A stretch of 64,000 nt of DNA from positions 39,639 through 103,638 of the forward strand of contig NZ_WQOH01000031.1 of NCBI RefSeq assembly GCF_018784445.1, given 5' to 3'. This document shows, in pieces, positions 7,719-15,859 of this stretch. The notes under the pieces are model-generated. The model saw only the letters and a list, made by a program, of their open reading frames with translations. It was not told the origin of the DNA and searched no databases. Every line of letters starts with the position of its first letter. Position 1 is the stretch's first letter. This stretch comes from Gemmiger formicilis. Its GTDB lineage: Bacteria; Bacillota; Clostridia; Oscillospirales; Ruminococcaceae. Made by a program: the position numbers and the translations under genes.

Positions 7719-8564
7719 TTACAGCAGCTTATTCGCCAGCGCGTGGCTCGTTCTTGTCAGGGACAGATTCGCCAGTTCCTGGTTGTCCAGCGTGTAGCGC
7801 AGCACCAACACGTTTGCCACAAACAGCACGGCCAGCTTGACCGGCATACTGCCGGAGTCCAGCGGGCTTTCCTTGGCACCGCACAGCAGCACCACGTCTG
7901 CCAGCGCCACACCGGGCGCGTCGTCGTAATGGGTTATCAAAATCACCTTTGCGCCGTTCTCCTTGGCCAGGTGCAGTGTGTCCATCATGTCCCGCGTTGC
8001 GCCGGAGTAGGAGACGAACAGCACCACATCTTCCGGCCCCATCAGGCTGGCGGTGATTGCCTGCATATGGCTGTCCCCCGCCGTGTGGAACTTGGTGGTA
8101 ATCGTGGAAAACCGCGCCCAGATGTCATTTGCCAACACCTGGCTGCCGCCCTGGCCGAAGCAATACACCTGCCGTGCCCGCTGCAAAAGAGTGGCCGCAC
8201 GGTCGATGGCGTCGGGGTCCAGGGCGCTGCGGGTGCCGTTCAGCGCCTCGATGGCCGTATTGTAGGCGTGGGTGCAAAGGGTCTGGGTGTCCACGCCGGG
8301 CTCCAGCTTCAGCGTGACCGGCAGGGCCGTGGCCGTCGCCTTGGCCAGCGCGATCTTCATTTCATTGTACCCATCAAACCCCAGCGAGCGGCAGAATCGG
8401 AAAATCGTAGCCTCCGCCACGCCGCAGGCCTTCGCCAGCGACGAGATGGACAGGTATTGTGCGTCCTCTGCGTGCTGCAATAAGTAATCCGCGACGATGA
8501 TGCCCGATTTTGTCAGGCTGTCGCGCTTGGTGCGCAGCATCTCCCAAAAACTCTGCTCAACCAT
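7719..8564 (-). CDS. MurR/RpiR-family transcriptional regulator
   Basis: A sugar-phosphate-responsive DNA-binding regulator. The N-terminal HTH (about 15-75, including SISSLAKACGVAEATIFRFC) is followed by a SIS domain (about 110-260: VYCFGQGGSQVLANDIWARF, LFVSYSGATRDMM) that binds a phosphosugar. Start at 8564 was chosen for the AAAGGAT site upstream; the upstream in-frame codons have none. It follows the SGNH esterase gene on the same transcript and is divergent from the sialic acid importer operon, so it most likely senses ManNAc-6-P or GlcNAc-6-P and controls both sides. RpiR-type NanR regulators of this kind are known in Gram-positives. Confidence 0.88.
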   Translation of the reverse strand: MVEQSFWEMLRTKRDSLTKSGIIVADYLLQHAEDAQYLSISSLAKACGVAEATIFRFCRSLGFDGYNEMKIALAKATATALPVTLKLEPGVDTQTLCTHAYNTAIEALNGTRSALDPDAIDRAATLLQRARQVYCFGQGGSQVLANDIWARFSTITTKFHTAGDSHMQAITASLMGPEDVVLFVSYSGATRDMMDTLHLAKENGAKVILITHYDDAPGVALADVVLLCGAKESPLDSGSMPVKLAVLFVANVLVLRYTLDNQELANLSLTRTSHALANKLL

Positions 8565-8637
8565 GGTGGATGGATCCTTTCCGGTGTATTTTTCTGATAA
8601 TAGATTGCTGCCGCAGGGCAATGCTCCGCCCCTATCT

Positions 8638-9306
8638 TTATAGTGTACTGCCCGTCAGTTCCTTTTGCAAGGCTTTGGCCAGAACTTTGTGGGCCTCCAG
8701 CGTCATGTGCATCCCATCCACATCCGAGCATCCCGCCCCGGGCAGGGTGTTCGCATCCAGGAACCGCACATGGGCCATTCCCTCGAGCATCGGTTTCAGC
8801 TGGGCGGCGATGCCCGCGCAGCGTTCGTGGCAGCCGGGGCCCATTTCCTCGCGGAATTTCAGCTTGTCGTACTCCGGCGTGATGGACGGCGGCACGATGA
8901 CCAGCACATCCGGGTTGGCGTTGTCGCGCCAGCACTCAGTGTGCAGCGCCTTTTTCACCAGCCGCACAATGCCCAGCGAGATCAAATAAGAGCTGCAGTC
9001 GAACCGGTTCTTGCTGTCGTTCGTGCCCAGCATGATGGTCACGGTGTCCAGCGGCGCGTGGCTCATCAAAATCGGCGTGATGAGCGCCAGGCCGTTCATC
9101 CCCTCGGTGATGGCATCGTCAAACACGGCCGTGCGGCCGGGCAGGCCTTCCTCAACCACCGACCAGCCGTCGCCCAGCAGATTTTGCAGCACCATGGGGT
9201 AGCGCTCGTCGTCGCCGTAACGTCCATCTCTGACCGGGTCATAGCCGTAGGTGTTGGAATCGCCGTAGCAAAGCACGCGGCGGCGGGTCATGTTTTCATA
9301 AGTCAT
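8638..9306 (-). CDS. SGNH/GDSL hydrolase, candidate sialate O-acetylesterase
   Basis: An intracellular (no signal peptide) SGNH esterase of 222 residues. Block I GDSN (Ser17), block III GTND (94-97) and the Asp197-x-x-His200 dyad (DGMH) are all visible; the sequence resembles the arylesterase-type SGNH group. Its place at the head of the minus-strand unit with the RpiR regulator, back to back with the sialic acid operon, suggests it removes O-acetyl groups from imported sialic acids. That substrate is inference from context. AAGGGAG precedes the ATG at 9306. Confidence 0.85.
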   Translation of the reverse strand: MTYENMTRRRVLCYGDSNTYGYDPVRDGRYGDDERYPMVLQNLLGDGWSVVEEGLPGRTAVFDDAITEGMNGLALITPILMSHAPLDTVTIMLGTNDSKNRFDCSSYLISLGIVRLVKKALHTECWRDNANPDVLVIVPPSITPEYDKLKFREEMGPGCHERCAGIAAQLKPMLEGMAHVRFLDANTLPGAGCSDVDGMHMTLEAHKVLAKALQKELTGSTL

Positions 9307-9329
9307 AAAAGAGGCTCCCTTTCTTAAAA

Positions 9330-9354
9330 ATGAAAAGTTATTTTTTTATTTCAT
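9330..9354. promoter_or_regulatory. Putative RpiR operator at the esterase/regulator promoter
   Basis: Inverted repeat with arms ATGAAA (9330-9335) and TTTCAT (9349-9354). It overlaps the -10 region of the minus-strand promoter. TGAAA-n-TTTCA half-sites are common for RpiR-family regulators, so autoregulation is likely. Confidence 0.5.
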
Positions 9355-9381
9355 TATATAGGGAAAATGCCTTCGTTGCAA
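9353..9381 (-). promoter_or_regulatory. Promoter of the SGNH esterase / RpiR unit
   Basis: Minus strand TTGCAA (9381-9376), 17-bp spacer, TATAAT (9358-9353). Confidence 0.85.
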
Positions 9382-9404
9382 GTGACTATCTTCCAGTTTT
9401 TGCG

Positions 9405-9437
9405 GCCTATTTTTGTGCATTTGTGCAAAAAATAGGC
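9405..9437. promoter_or_regulatory. 33-bp inverted repeat in the divergent control region
   Basis: Arms GCCTATTTTTGTGCA (9405-9419) and TGCAAAAAATAGGC (9424-9437). TTTTGTGCA-like words recur at 9420-9428 (in TTTGTGCAA), 9682-9689 and 9703-9712. It may be an operator for a second regulator (the AraC protein at the far end is a candidate) or an RNA hairpin. Confidence 0.5.
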
Positions 9438-9511
9438 AAAGTTCCTCGAAACGAATGCCTCATTTGACATTTTTCATTTTCGCAGGGAAAGGAGTATTCC
9501 AAGGCCGCCTC

Positions 9512-9553
9512 AAAGGCGATTTTCCATAAATCTTATGAGTGATCGCCTTTTTT
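9512..9553 (+). terminator. Orphan terminator/attenuator in the sialic acid control region
   Basis: Stem AAAGGCGAT (9512-9520) with ATCGCCTTT (9542-9550), an inner CATAA/TTATG stem, then TTTTTT. It lies 200 bp before the importer promoter, with GGAAAGGAG just upstream but no ORF of note. It would end a short plus-strand transcript started further left. Confidence 0.6.
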
Positions 9554-9752
9554 GCCTGCTGTTTTTCCGCCGGTGCGCAGAGGAAGCCTCCTATTTTTGG
9601 AACTTGTTTTCATTTTGTAATAACTGCAAAAGAAATACTTTTCATCCGCAAACCCACGAAATCGCTGTATTTCTGCGCGCATTTTGCACTGTATGCAGCT
9701 AATTTTGTGCAACTTGTACAGAAACGGCCGTTTTTCTTGGCTATTTCACATC

Positions 9753-9781
9753 TTTACAAAATGAAAAAAGTTTTCTAAAAT
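9753..9781 (+). promoter_or_regulatory. Promoter of the sialic acid importer operon, with internal operator
   Basis: TTTACA (9753-9758), 17-bp spacer, TAAAAT (9776-9781). The spacer holds the inverted repeat GAAAAAAGTTTTC (9763-9775), resembling the repeat at the divergent promoter and well placed for repression by the RpiR protein. Confidence 0.75.
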
Positions 9782-9852
9782 AGAGACATCACGAGGGACA
9801 CAGAACGATGATGCCCCCAACAAGGCCGAAAGGCAAAAAAGGAGAACAACGT

Positions 9853-11208
9853 ATGAAAAAGCAAGTATCCGCGATTTTGGCCGCCGGTATGGCCGCCAGC
9901 CTGTTGGTAGGCTGCGGCGGCGGTTCCACCTCCACTGCCCCTGCCGAGAGCACTTCCACCGCCGCCTCCACCGAGGCCGCCGCTCCCGCAGAGTCCACCG
10001 AGGCCGGCCAGGCCGCTGATATTACCCTGTGGACCTACCCCATCGGCAAGTGGGGCGACTCCGAGTCCGTCGATGCACTGCTGGCTGACTTCAACGCCCA
10101 GTATCCCGACATCCACGTCACGGTCGAGTACCTTGACTACACCAACGGCGACGACCAGGTCAACACCGCCATCGAGGGCGGCAGCGCACCCGACCTCGTT
10201 ATGGAAGGCCCCGAGCGCCTGGTCGCCAACTGGGGTGCCAAGGGCCTGATGGTCGACTTGAGCGACCTGTGGACCGATGACCAGAAGGCCGACATCAGCG
10301 CCAGCGTTGAGTCCGCCTGCAAGGATTCCTCCGGTGCTTACTACGAGTTCCCGCTCTGCATGACCGCCCACTGCATGGCCATCAACAAGACCGTGTTTGA
10401 GGCTGCCGACGCCATGCAGTACGTGGATGCTGAGAATCACACCTGGACCACCGACAACTTCCTGAAGGCTGTGCAGGCCGTCTACGACTCCGGCAAGACC
10501 GACGTCGGCGCGATCTACTGCAGCGGCCAGGGCGGCGACCAGGGCACCCGCGCCATCATCAACAATATGTACGGCGGCACCTTCACCGATGCAGCCCACA
10601 CCAAGTACACCGCTGACTCCGCTGAGAACGTCAAGGCCATTGAGACCCTGCACAACCAGGACGGCATCAACTTCGACGCTTCCATCAACGGCGGCGAGGA
10701 GATCACCCTCTTCCGCAACGGCACCCTGCAGATGGCTTTCTGCTGGAACATTGCCCAGCAGACCAACAGCGACAACAGCGCGGCCGGCACCACCAACAAC
10801 GGTGACGACATCCTGTTCATGGCGTTCCCCACTGAGTCCGGCGATCCCGCTCTGTGCGGCGGCATCTGGGGCTTCGGCATCTTCGACAACGGCGACGAGA
10901 ACAAGATCGCCGCTTCCAAGACCTTCATCAACTTCATGGCCAACTCCGACGAGACCGCCAAGGCCGTCAAGACCTCTACTTACTTCTCTGTGAAGAACTC
11001 CCTGTCTGACCTGTACGCCGACGATGAAGTCATGAACGAGTACCAGAAGCTCATGCCTTACCTGGGCGACTACTATCAGGTCACTCCCGGCTGGGCCGAG
11101 GCTCGTACCGCTTGGTGGAATATGCTGCAGCAGGTTGGCGAGGGCGCTGACGTGACCACCGCCGTTACCGAGTTCTGCACCACCGCAAACGCAGCCGCTG
11201 CCGGCTGA
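9853..11208 (+). CDS. ABC transporter sugar-binding lipoprotein (sialic acid type)
   Basis: Family 1 extracellular solute-binding lipoprotein, 451 residues, which captures the sugar for the two permeases that follow. Signal peptide MKKQVSAILAAGMAASLLVG ends in a lipobox with Cys21; a Ser/Thr/Ala-rich linker (about 24-58) precedes the binding domain (DITLWTYPIGKWGDSE...). It ends with a tryptophan-rich AEARTAWWNMLQQV segment typical of this family. ATG at 9853 follows AAAGGAG. The position at the head of a nan catabolic operon suggests N-acetylneuraminate as ligand (SatABC/SAT2-like system, by analogy). Codon use is strongly C-ending, as in highly expressed genes here. Confidence 0.93.
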   Translation: MKKQVSAILAAGMAASLLVGCGGGSTSTAPAESTSTAASTEAAAPAESTEAGQAADITLWTYPIGKWGDSESVDALLADFNAQYPDIHVTVEYLDYTNGDDQVNTAIEGGSAPDLVMEGPERLVANWGAKGLMVDLSDLWTDDQKADISASVESACKDSSGAYYEFPLCMTAHCMAINKTVFEAADAMQYVDAENHTWTTDNFLKAVQAVYDSGKTDVGAIYCSGQGGDQGTRAIINNMYGGTFTDAAHTKYTADSAENVKAIETLHNQDGINFDASINGGEEITLFRNGTLQMAFCWNIAQQTNSDNSAAGTTNNGDDILFMAFPTESGDPALCGGIWGFGIFDNGDENKIAASKTFINFMANSDETAKAVKTSTYFSVKNSLSDLYADDEVMNEYQKLMPYLGDYYQVTPGWAEARTAWWNMLQQVGEGADVTTAVTEFCTTANAAAAG

Positions 11209-11248
11209 TAACGGCTGAAAACCTCCTTCTTCCTTTGTAACACCCCCA

Positions 11249-11298
11249 CGGCGTCCGACCTCTGACCTCAAACGCAGCGGTGGGACGCCGCTTTTATT
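11249..11298 (+). terminator. Intercistronic hairpin after the binding-protein gene
   Basis: CGGCGTCC (11249-11256) pairs with GGACGCCG (11283-11290), followed by CTTTTATT. It probably reduces read-through or protects the 3' end, giving more binding protein than permease. Confidence 0.55.
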
Positions 11299-11341
11299 GA
11301 AACTCACCTGTGAATTTTAAATTTAGAAGGGAGCGATCCTC

Positions 11342-12256
11342 TTGGCAAACACAGCCGCCAAAAAGAGCGAGCCTAAGATGAGCCGTGCGCTTGTCCGGCA
11401 GGAGACCATCGCCGGTTATCTGTTCCTGCTGCCCAGTCTGGTGTTCTTTATCGGCTTCGTCATCTACCCCATGGTGATGTGCGTATTCACCAGCTTCTTT
11501 GATTCCACCATGAACCGTGCCGACGTCTTTGTCGGCTTCCAGAACTACATCAACCTGTTCCACGACAGCGTGTTCCTGGGTGCCTTGCGCAACACGCTCA
11601 TCATCGTGATCGTGTCGGTACCCATCACCTGCATCTTCTCGCTGTGGGTGGCATCCGCCATCGTCAATATGCCGCCGTGGGCGACCTCGCTGTTCCGCGT
11701 CATCTTCTATCTGCCCGTCGTCACCGGCTCCGTCGCCGTCACCGTCGTGTGGAAGTGGATGTTCAACAACTACTACGGCATCTTCAACTACCTGGGCAAA
11801 TCCATGGGCATCCTTGACCAGAACATAAACTGGCTGGGCGACGCCCGATACGCCCTGGGCTGCATCATCCTGATCCTGCTCACCACCTCCGTCGGCCAGC
11901 CCATCGTTCTGTACGTTTCCGCCCTGGGCAACGTCGATCAGTCTTTGGTCGAGGCTGCCGAGGTGGACGGTGCCACCAAGCTGCAGGCCTTCTGGAAGAT
12001 CAAGTGGCCGCAGATCATGCCCACCACACTGTACATCCTGGTCATCACCACCATCAACTCCTTCCAGTGCTTCGCGCTGATCCAGCTGTTGACTTCCGGC
12101 GGCCCGAATCACTCCACCGATACCATCATGTACTACATCTACTACACCGCCTTCAAGCTGTACAAGTACGGCTACGGCAACGCGATGGGCGTTATCCTGG
12201 CCCTGATGATTGCCGTGCTGTCCGCTGTGCAGTTCAAGGTCACGCAGTCTGACTGA
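11342..12256 (+). CDS. ABC sugar permease, MalF/LacF type
   Basis: First transmembrane subunit of the sialic-acid-type importer, 304 residues, six membrane segments. The cytoplasmic EAA loop EAAEVDGATKLQAFWKIKWP (about 205-224) contacts the ATPase. No ATPase gene is nearby, as usual for CUT1 systems that share an MsmK-like ATPase. The start is read as TTG at 11342 because AAGGGAG lies eight bases upstream; the next ATG (11378) would lose part of the cytoplasmic N-terminus and has a weaker site. Confidence 0.93.
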   Translation: MANTAAKKSEPKMSRALVRQETIAGYLFLLPSLVFFIGFVIYPMVMCVFTSFFDSTMNRADVFVGFQNYINLFHDSVFLGALRNTLIIVIVSVPITCIFSLWVASAIVNMPPWATSLFRVIFYLPVVTGSVAVTVVWKWMFNNYYGIFNYLGKSMGILDQNINWLGDARYALGCIILILLTTSVGQPIVLYVSALGNVDQSLVEAAEVDGATKLQAFWKIKWPQIMPTTLYILVITTINSFQCFALIQLLTSGGPNHSTDTIMYYIYYTAFKLYKYGYGNAMGVILALMIAVLSAVQFKVTQSD

Positions 12257-12272
12257 AAGGAGGAAATTTGAC

Positions 12273-13241
12273 ATGGAAGCAACGAAAACCGCTGCGCCTG
12301 CCACTGAGCAGACCAAAAAGAAAAAGAAGAAAGTTTCCCCCTACATGGTGTTCAGCACCATCGTCATCATCCTGCTGGCGATTGCCTTTGCCTTCCCGCT
12401 GTACTGGATCATCACCGGCTCCTTCAAGACGCAGGTGTCCATCAACGCCACCACGCCCGAATGGTGGCCCAGTGAGTGGGTCGCCACGAACTACGCCAAG
12501 CTGTTCAGCCGCCAGAAAGCCCCCCTGTGGGAGTTTGCAGTGCCGTTCAGCAGCAACTTCAGCAAAGACGGCAAGGACATCATCTGGTGGTCCGGCCCCC
12601 AGGTACCCGCCGCCATCCGCTGGCTCATCAACACAGTCTTTATGGCCGTTGCCTCGATGATCCTGACCTGCATCACCTCCGCCATGGCCGGTTATGCCCT
12701 GGCGAAAAAGCGCTTCGTCGGCCGCAGCGTTCTGTTCACCCTGATCGTCTGCGCCATGGCGCTGCCCAAGCAGGTCATCCTGATTCCCCTGCTGCGCGAG
12801 ATGAGCAGCCTGAACCTGTACAACACGATCTGGGCGGTCATCTTCCCCATCGTCGGCTGGCCTTTCGGCGTGTTCCTGATGAAGCAGTTCAGCGAGGGCA
12901 TCCCCGGTGAGATGCTGGAAGCCGCCCGCATCGACGGTGCCAGCGAAGCCACGACCTTTACCCGCATCGCGCTGCCCATCATCAAGCCCGGCATCGGTGC
13001 GCTGGCCATCTTCACCTTCATCAACTCCTGGAACGACTACTTCATGCAGTTGATCATGCTGTCCAGCACCAGCAAGCTGACGATCTCCCTTGGTATCGCC
13101 AAGCTGCAGGCCGAGAACTCCACCGACTACGGCCTGATCATGGCCGGCGCCGCGCTGGCCGCCGTGCCCATCATCATCGTGTTCCTTGCCTTCCAGAAGT
13201 ACTTTACCAAGGGCATCACGATGGGTGCTGTTAAGGGCTAA
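12273..13241 (+). CDS. ABC sugar permease, MalG/LacG type
   Basis: Second transmembrane subunit, 322 residues, six membrane segments, EAA loop EAARIDGASEATTFTRIALP (about 215-234). A lysine-rich N-terminus (KKKKKK around 16-21) precedes the first helix. AAAGGAGG lies nine bases before the ATG at 12273. It follows the first permease by 16 bp and pairs with it. Confidence 0.93.
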   Translation: MEATKTAAPATEQTKKKKKKVSPYMVFSTIVIILLAIAFAFPLYWIITGSFKTQVSINATTPEWWPSEWVATNYAKLFSRQKAPLWEFAVPFSSNFSKDGKDIIWWSGPQVPAAIRWLINTVFMAVASMILTCITSAMAGYALAKKRFVGRSVLFTLIVCAMALPKQVILIPLLREMSSLNLYNTIWAVIFPIVGWPFGVFLMKQFSEGIPGEMLEAARIDGASEATTFTRIALPIIKPGIGALAIFTFINSWNDYFMQLIMLSSTSKLTISLGIAKLQAENSTDYGLIMAGAALAAVPIIIVFLAFQKYFTKGITMGAVKG

Positions 13242-13280
13242 AAATCCGACCGCCGGAAGTTCCGGTTGTCGAAAAGCTCT

Positions 13281-13387
13281 TGTAGGGGCGAGCATTGCTC
13301 GCCCGTGCCCGTTTGCCTTGTATGAAAACCGACCCGGAAACCGCGATGCTGCGCCAAGTTGGCGGGCGACCGATGGTCGCCCCTACA
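13281..13387. repeat. Paired palindromic repeat, family B, inside the nan operon
   Basis: TGTAGGGGCGAGCATTGCTC at the left end and GGTCGCCCCTACA at the right, each a small palindrome, together forming a larger inverted pair. It lies in the 272-bp gap between permease and lyase. A CCGGAAGTTCCGG hairpin precedes it (13252-13264). Confidence 0.8.
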
Positions 13388-13513
13388 CATTCCATAAACC
13401 AAGAATGTGATTTTTTGACACGCTGTGTCGCCGCATCCCACATATCCGCACCACCCTTCTCCTTCAAAATTCAACGTAACATCAGCTATTTATGAACAGG
13501 AAGTGTTTTGTTT

Positions 13514-14443
13514 ATGAAAGACATTACCAAGTACCGCGGCATCATCCCCGCCTTCTATGCCTGCTACGCACCGGACGGCTCTATCTCCACCGAGCGCGTC
13601 AAGGCGCTGACCCGCCACCTGATTGCCAAGGGCGTCAAGGGCGTCTACGTCGGCGGTTCCTCCGGCGAGTGCATCTACCAGCACCCCGACGAGCGCAAAG
13701 CCGTTCTCGAGGCCGTCATGAGCGAGGCCAAGGGCAAGATTACCGTCATTGCCCACGTTGCCTGCAACAATACCGCCGATTCCGTCGAGCTGGCCGCCCA
13801 TGCCGAGAAGTGCGGCGTTGACGCCATCGCGTCCATCCCGCCCATCTACTTCCACCTGCCCAACGACGCCATTGCCGCCTACTGGAACGCCATGAGCGCC
13901 GCTGCCCCCAACACCGAGTTCGTCATCTACAACATTCCGCAGCTGGCAGGCACGGCGCTGACCATGCCCCTGCTGCAGACCATGCTCAAGAACCCCAACG
14001 TTATCGCTGTCAAGAACAGCTCCATGCCCACCCAGGATATCCAGCTGTTCAAGGATGCCGGCATCCAGGCCCGCGGCGAGGATGGTTTCGCCGTGTTCAA
14101 CGGTCCCGACGAGCAGTTCGTCTCCGGCCGCGTCATGGGCGCTGACGGCGGCATCGGCGGCACCTACGCCGTCATGCCCGAACTGTTCATCCGCATGAAC
14201 GAGCTGATCGAGAAGGGCGACATCCCCACTGCCCGCGCCATCCAGTACAAGGCTGACCGCATCATCTACAAGATGTGCGAGGCCAAGGGCAACCTGTACG
14301 CGGTCATGAAGGAGATCCTGCGCCGGATGTACGGCCTGGAGCTGGGCGGCGTCCGTGCCCCGCTGGCCAACCTCGCCCCCGAGGATGAGGCCGTCGTCGC
14401 CGAAGCGCAGAAGATGATCGAAGAAGCCATTGCAGCACTGTAA
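13514..14443 (+). CDS. nanA: N-acetylneuraminate lyase (DHDPS/NAL family)
   Basis: Schiff-base aldolase splitting N-acetylneuraminate into ManNAc and pyruvate. From the ATG at 13514: substrate loop GGSSGE (47-52; GSTGE in most relatives), catalytic Tyr139 in VIYNIP and Schiff-base Lys167 in VIAVKNSS. 309 residues is normal. A TTG two codons earlier is too close to the AGGAAG site. The gene order nanA - yhcH - nanE - nanK makes the NAL assignment much more likely than dihydrodipicolinate synthase. Confidence 0.92.
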   Translation: MKDITKYRGIIPAFYACYAPDGSISTERVKALTRHLIAKGVKGVYVGGSSGECIYQHPDERKAVLEAVMSEAKGKITVIAHVACNNTADSVELAAHAEKCGVDAIASIPPIYFHLPNDAIAAYWNAMSAAAPNTEFVIYNIPQLAGTALTMPLLQTMLKNPNVIAVKNSSMPTQDIQLFKDAGIQARGEDGFAVFNGPDEQFVSGRVMGADGGIGGTYAVMPELFIRMNELIEKGDIPTARAIQYKADRIIYKMCEAKGNLYAVMKEILRRMYGLELGGVRAPLANLAPEDEAVVAEAQKMIEEAIAAL

Positions 14444-14454
14444 GGGGTAAAAAA

Positions 14455-14904
14455 ATGATCGTAGATTCGTTTGATTACATTGCCTGTTACAAGGGTCTGC
14501 ACCCGAACCTGGACACCGCCATCGAATGGCTGAACAGCCACACGCTGGATGCGCTGGAAAACGGCAAGACCATCATTGACGGCGACAAGGTTTTTGTCAA
14601 CGTGATGGATGCCGACCTGCGCGACGCCGAGGGCGCAGCGTTTGAATACCACCGCCGCTACGCCGATCTGCAAATCGACCTGACCGGCGGCGAGTACCTG
14701 GGCTGGGCATCCGAGGGCAAGGACGAGGGCGTCTTTGACGAGACCGCCGACTGCGGTTTCAAGTCCGCCCCCGATCACTGCGGCATGACGCTGGGCGATG
14801 GCCGTTTCGCCATCTTCTTCCCCGGCGAGCTGCACAAACCCAGCTGCAAAACGCCCGACTGCACCCACGTAAGAAAAGCCGTCGTCAAGATTTTGATGAA
14901 ATAA
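14455..14904 (+). CDS. YhcH/YjgK/YiaL family protein (NanQ-type anomerase)
   Basis: 149-residue cupin-fold protein of the DUF386 family; E. coli YhcH (NanQ) speeds anomerisation of sialic acid so the open or correct anomer reaches the lyase. Metal-ligand candidates are visible: Glu and His in EYHRRYADLQIDL (about 64-76) and His in FPGELHKPSC (about 123-132). It starts 11 bp after nanA with AAGGGG before the ATG, so it is co-transcribed and fits the pathway. Confidence 0.92.
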   Translation: MIVDSFDYIACYKGLHPNLDTAIEWLNSHTLDALENGKTIIDGDKVFVNVMDADLRDAEGAAFEYHRRYADLQIDLTGGEYLGWASEGKDEGVFDETADCGFKSAPDHCGMTLGDGRFAIFFPGELHKPSCKTPDCTHVRKAVVKILMK

Positions 14905-14916
14905 TTTGCATTCCCC

Positions 14917-15120
14917 AAGCCTTCCCCCTTGGGGGAAGGTGGCCCCGCAGGGCCGGATGAGGGGCAGTCTTGCCGCAGGAACCCGTGAACGGGCAGCAAC
15001 GGCAGTGTTTGCCCCTCATCAGTCACCTTCGGTGACAGCTTCAGTCTCCGCGCTAAGAGCCGCCTCCGGCGGTTGCGCTTCGACACGCGCCTGCGGGCGC
15101 AGCCCCGAGGGGGAAGCCTT
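14917..15120. repeat. Palindromic repeat family A inside the nan operon
   Basis: Left end AAGCCTTCCCCCTTGGGGGA, right end CCCCGAGGGGGAAGCC, inner arms GATGAGGGGC and GCCCCTCATC. An extra GC-rich hairpin segment (about 15045-15105) makes this the longest copy. It separates the YhcH gene from nanE by 242 bp. Confidence 0.85.
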
Positions 15121-15146
15121 TTTGCGTATGGAAAGGAGTCCTCACT

Positions 15147-15848
15147 ATGACCCACGAACAAATCTTCACCCAAATCCAGGGCGGTCTTATCGTCTCCTGC
15201 CAGGCATTGGAGCACGAACCGCTGTACACGAAAGAAGGCGGCGTCATGCCGCTGATGGCCAAGGCCGCCGCCCAGTCCGGTGCTGTCGGCATCCGCGCCA
15301 ACACCGTGCGCGATATCACCCAGATCAAGCAGGTCGTTGACCTGCCGGTCATCGGCATCATCAAAAAGGATTACCCCGGCACGCCCATGTACATCACCGT
15401 CACGATGAAGGAGGTCGACGAACTGGTGGCCTGCGGCGTGGACATTCTGGCCGTGCAGGGCACCGGTGCCCTGCGCCCCAATGGGCAGACCAGCGCCGAA
15501 TTTATCCGTGCCATCAAGGAAAAGTACCCCGACCAGCTCGTTATGGCCGACTGCGACAATATTGAGAATGCGCTGGCCTGCGCGGGAGCCGGTGCGGATT
15601 TCGTCGGTACAACGATGCGCGGCTACACCCCCGAGACGAAGGGTATCAACGACGTTGACTTCGGCTTTATCGCCCAGCTGGCCCGCGAGTGCCCGGCCAA
15701 GGTCATTGCCGAGGGCCACATCCACACGCCCGAGCAGGCCGTGCAGGCCCTCTACGCCGGTGCGTTCGCGCTGGTCGTGGGCGGTGCCATCACCCGCCCG
15801 GCCGAAATCACGGCCCGCTACACTGCCGCCATCAACAACCACAAATAA
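15147..15848 (+). CDS. nanE: N-acetylmannosamine-6-phosphate 2-epimerase
   Basis: TIM-barrel epimerase converting ManNAc-6-P to GlcNAc-6-P. The family signature is clear: GGLIVSCQALEHEPL (about 12-26), IGIIKKDYPGTPMYIT with the catalytic lysine region (about 69-84), DCDNIENA, and the phosphate-binding EGHIHTPEQ and VVGGAITRP stretches. 233 residues is the usual length. GGAAAGGAG precedes the ATG. Product would enter amino-sugar catabolism through NagA/NagB, not present in the window. Confidence 0.95.
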   Translation: MTHEQIFTQIQGGLIVSCQALEHEPLYTKEGGVMPLMAKAAAQSGAVGIRANTVRDITQIKQVVDLPVIGIIKKDYPGTPMYITVTMKEVDELVACGVDILAVQGTGALRPNGQTSAEFIRAIKEKYPDQLVMADCDNIENALACAGAGADFVGTTMRGYTPETKGINDVDFGFIAQLARECPAKVIAEGHIHTPEQAVQALYAGAFALVVGGAITRPAEITARYTAAINNHK

Positions 15849-15859
15849 GCAGGTGCGCT

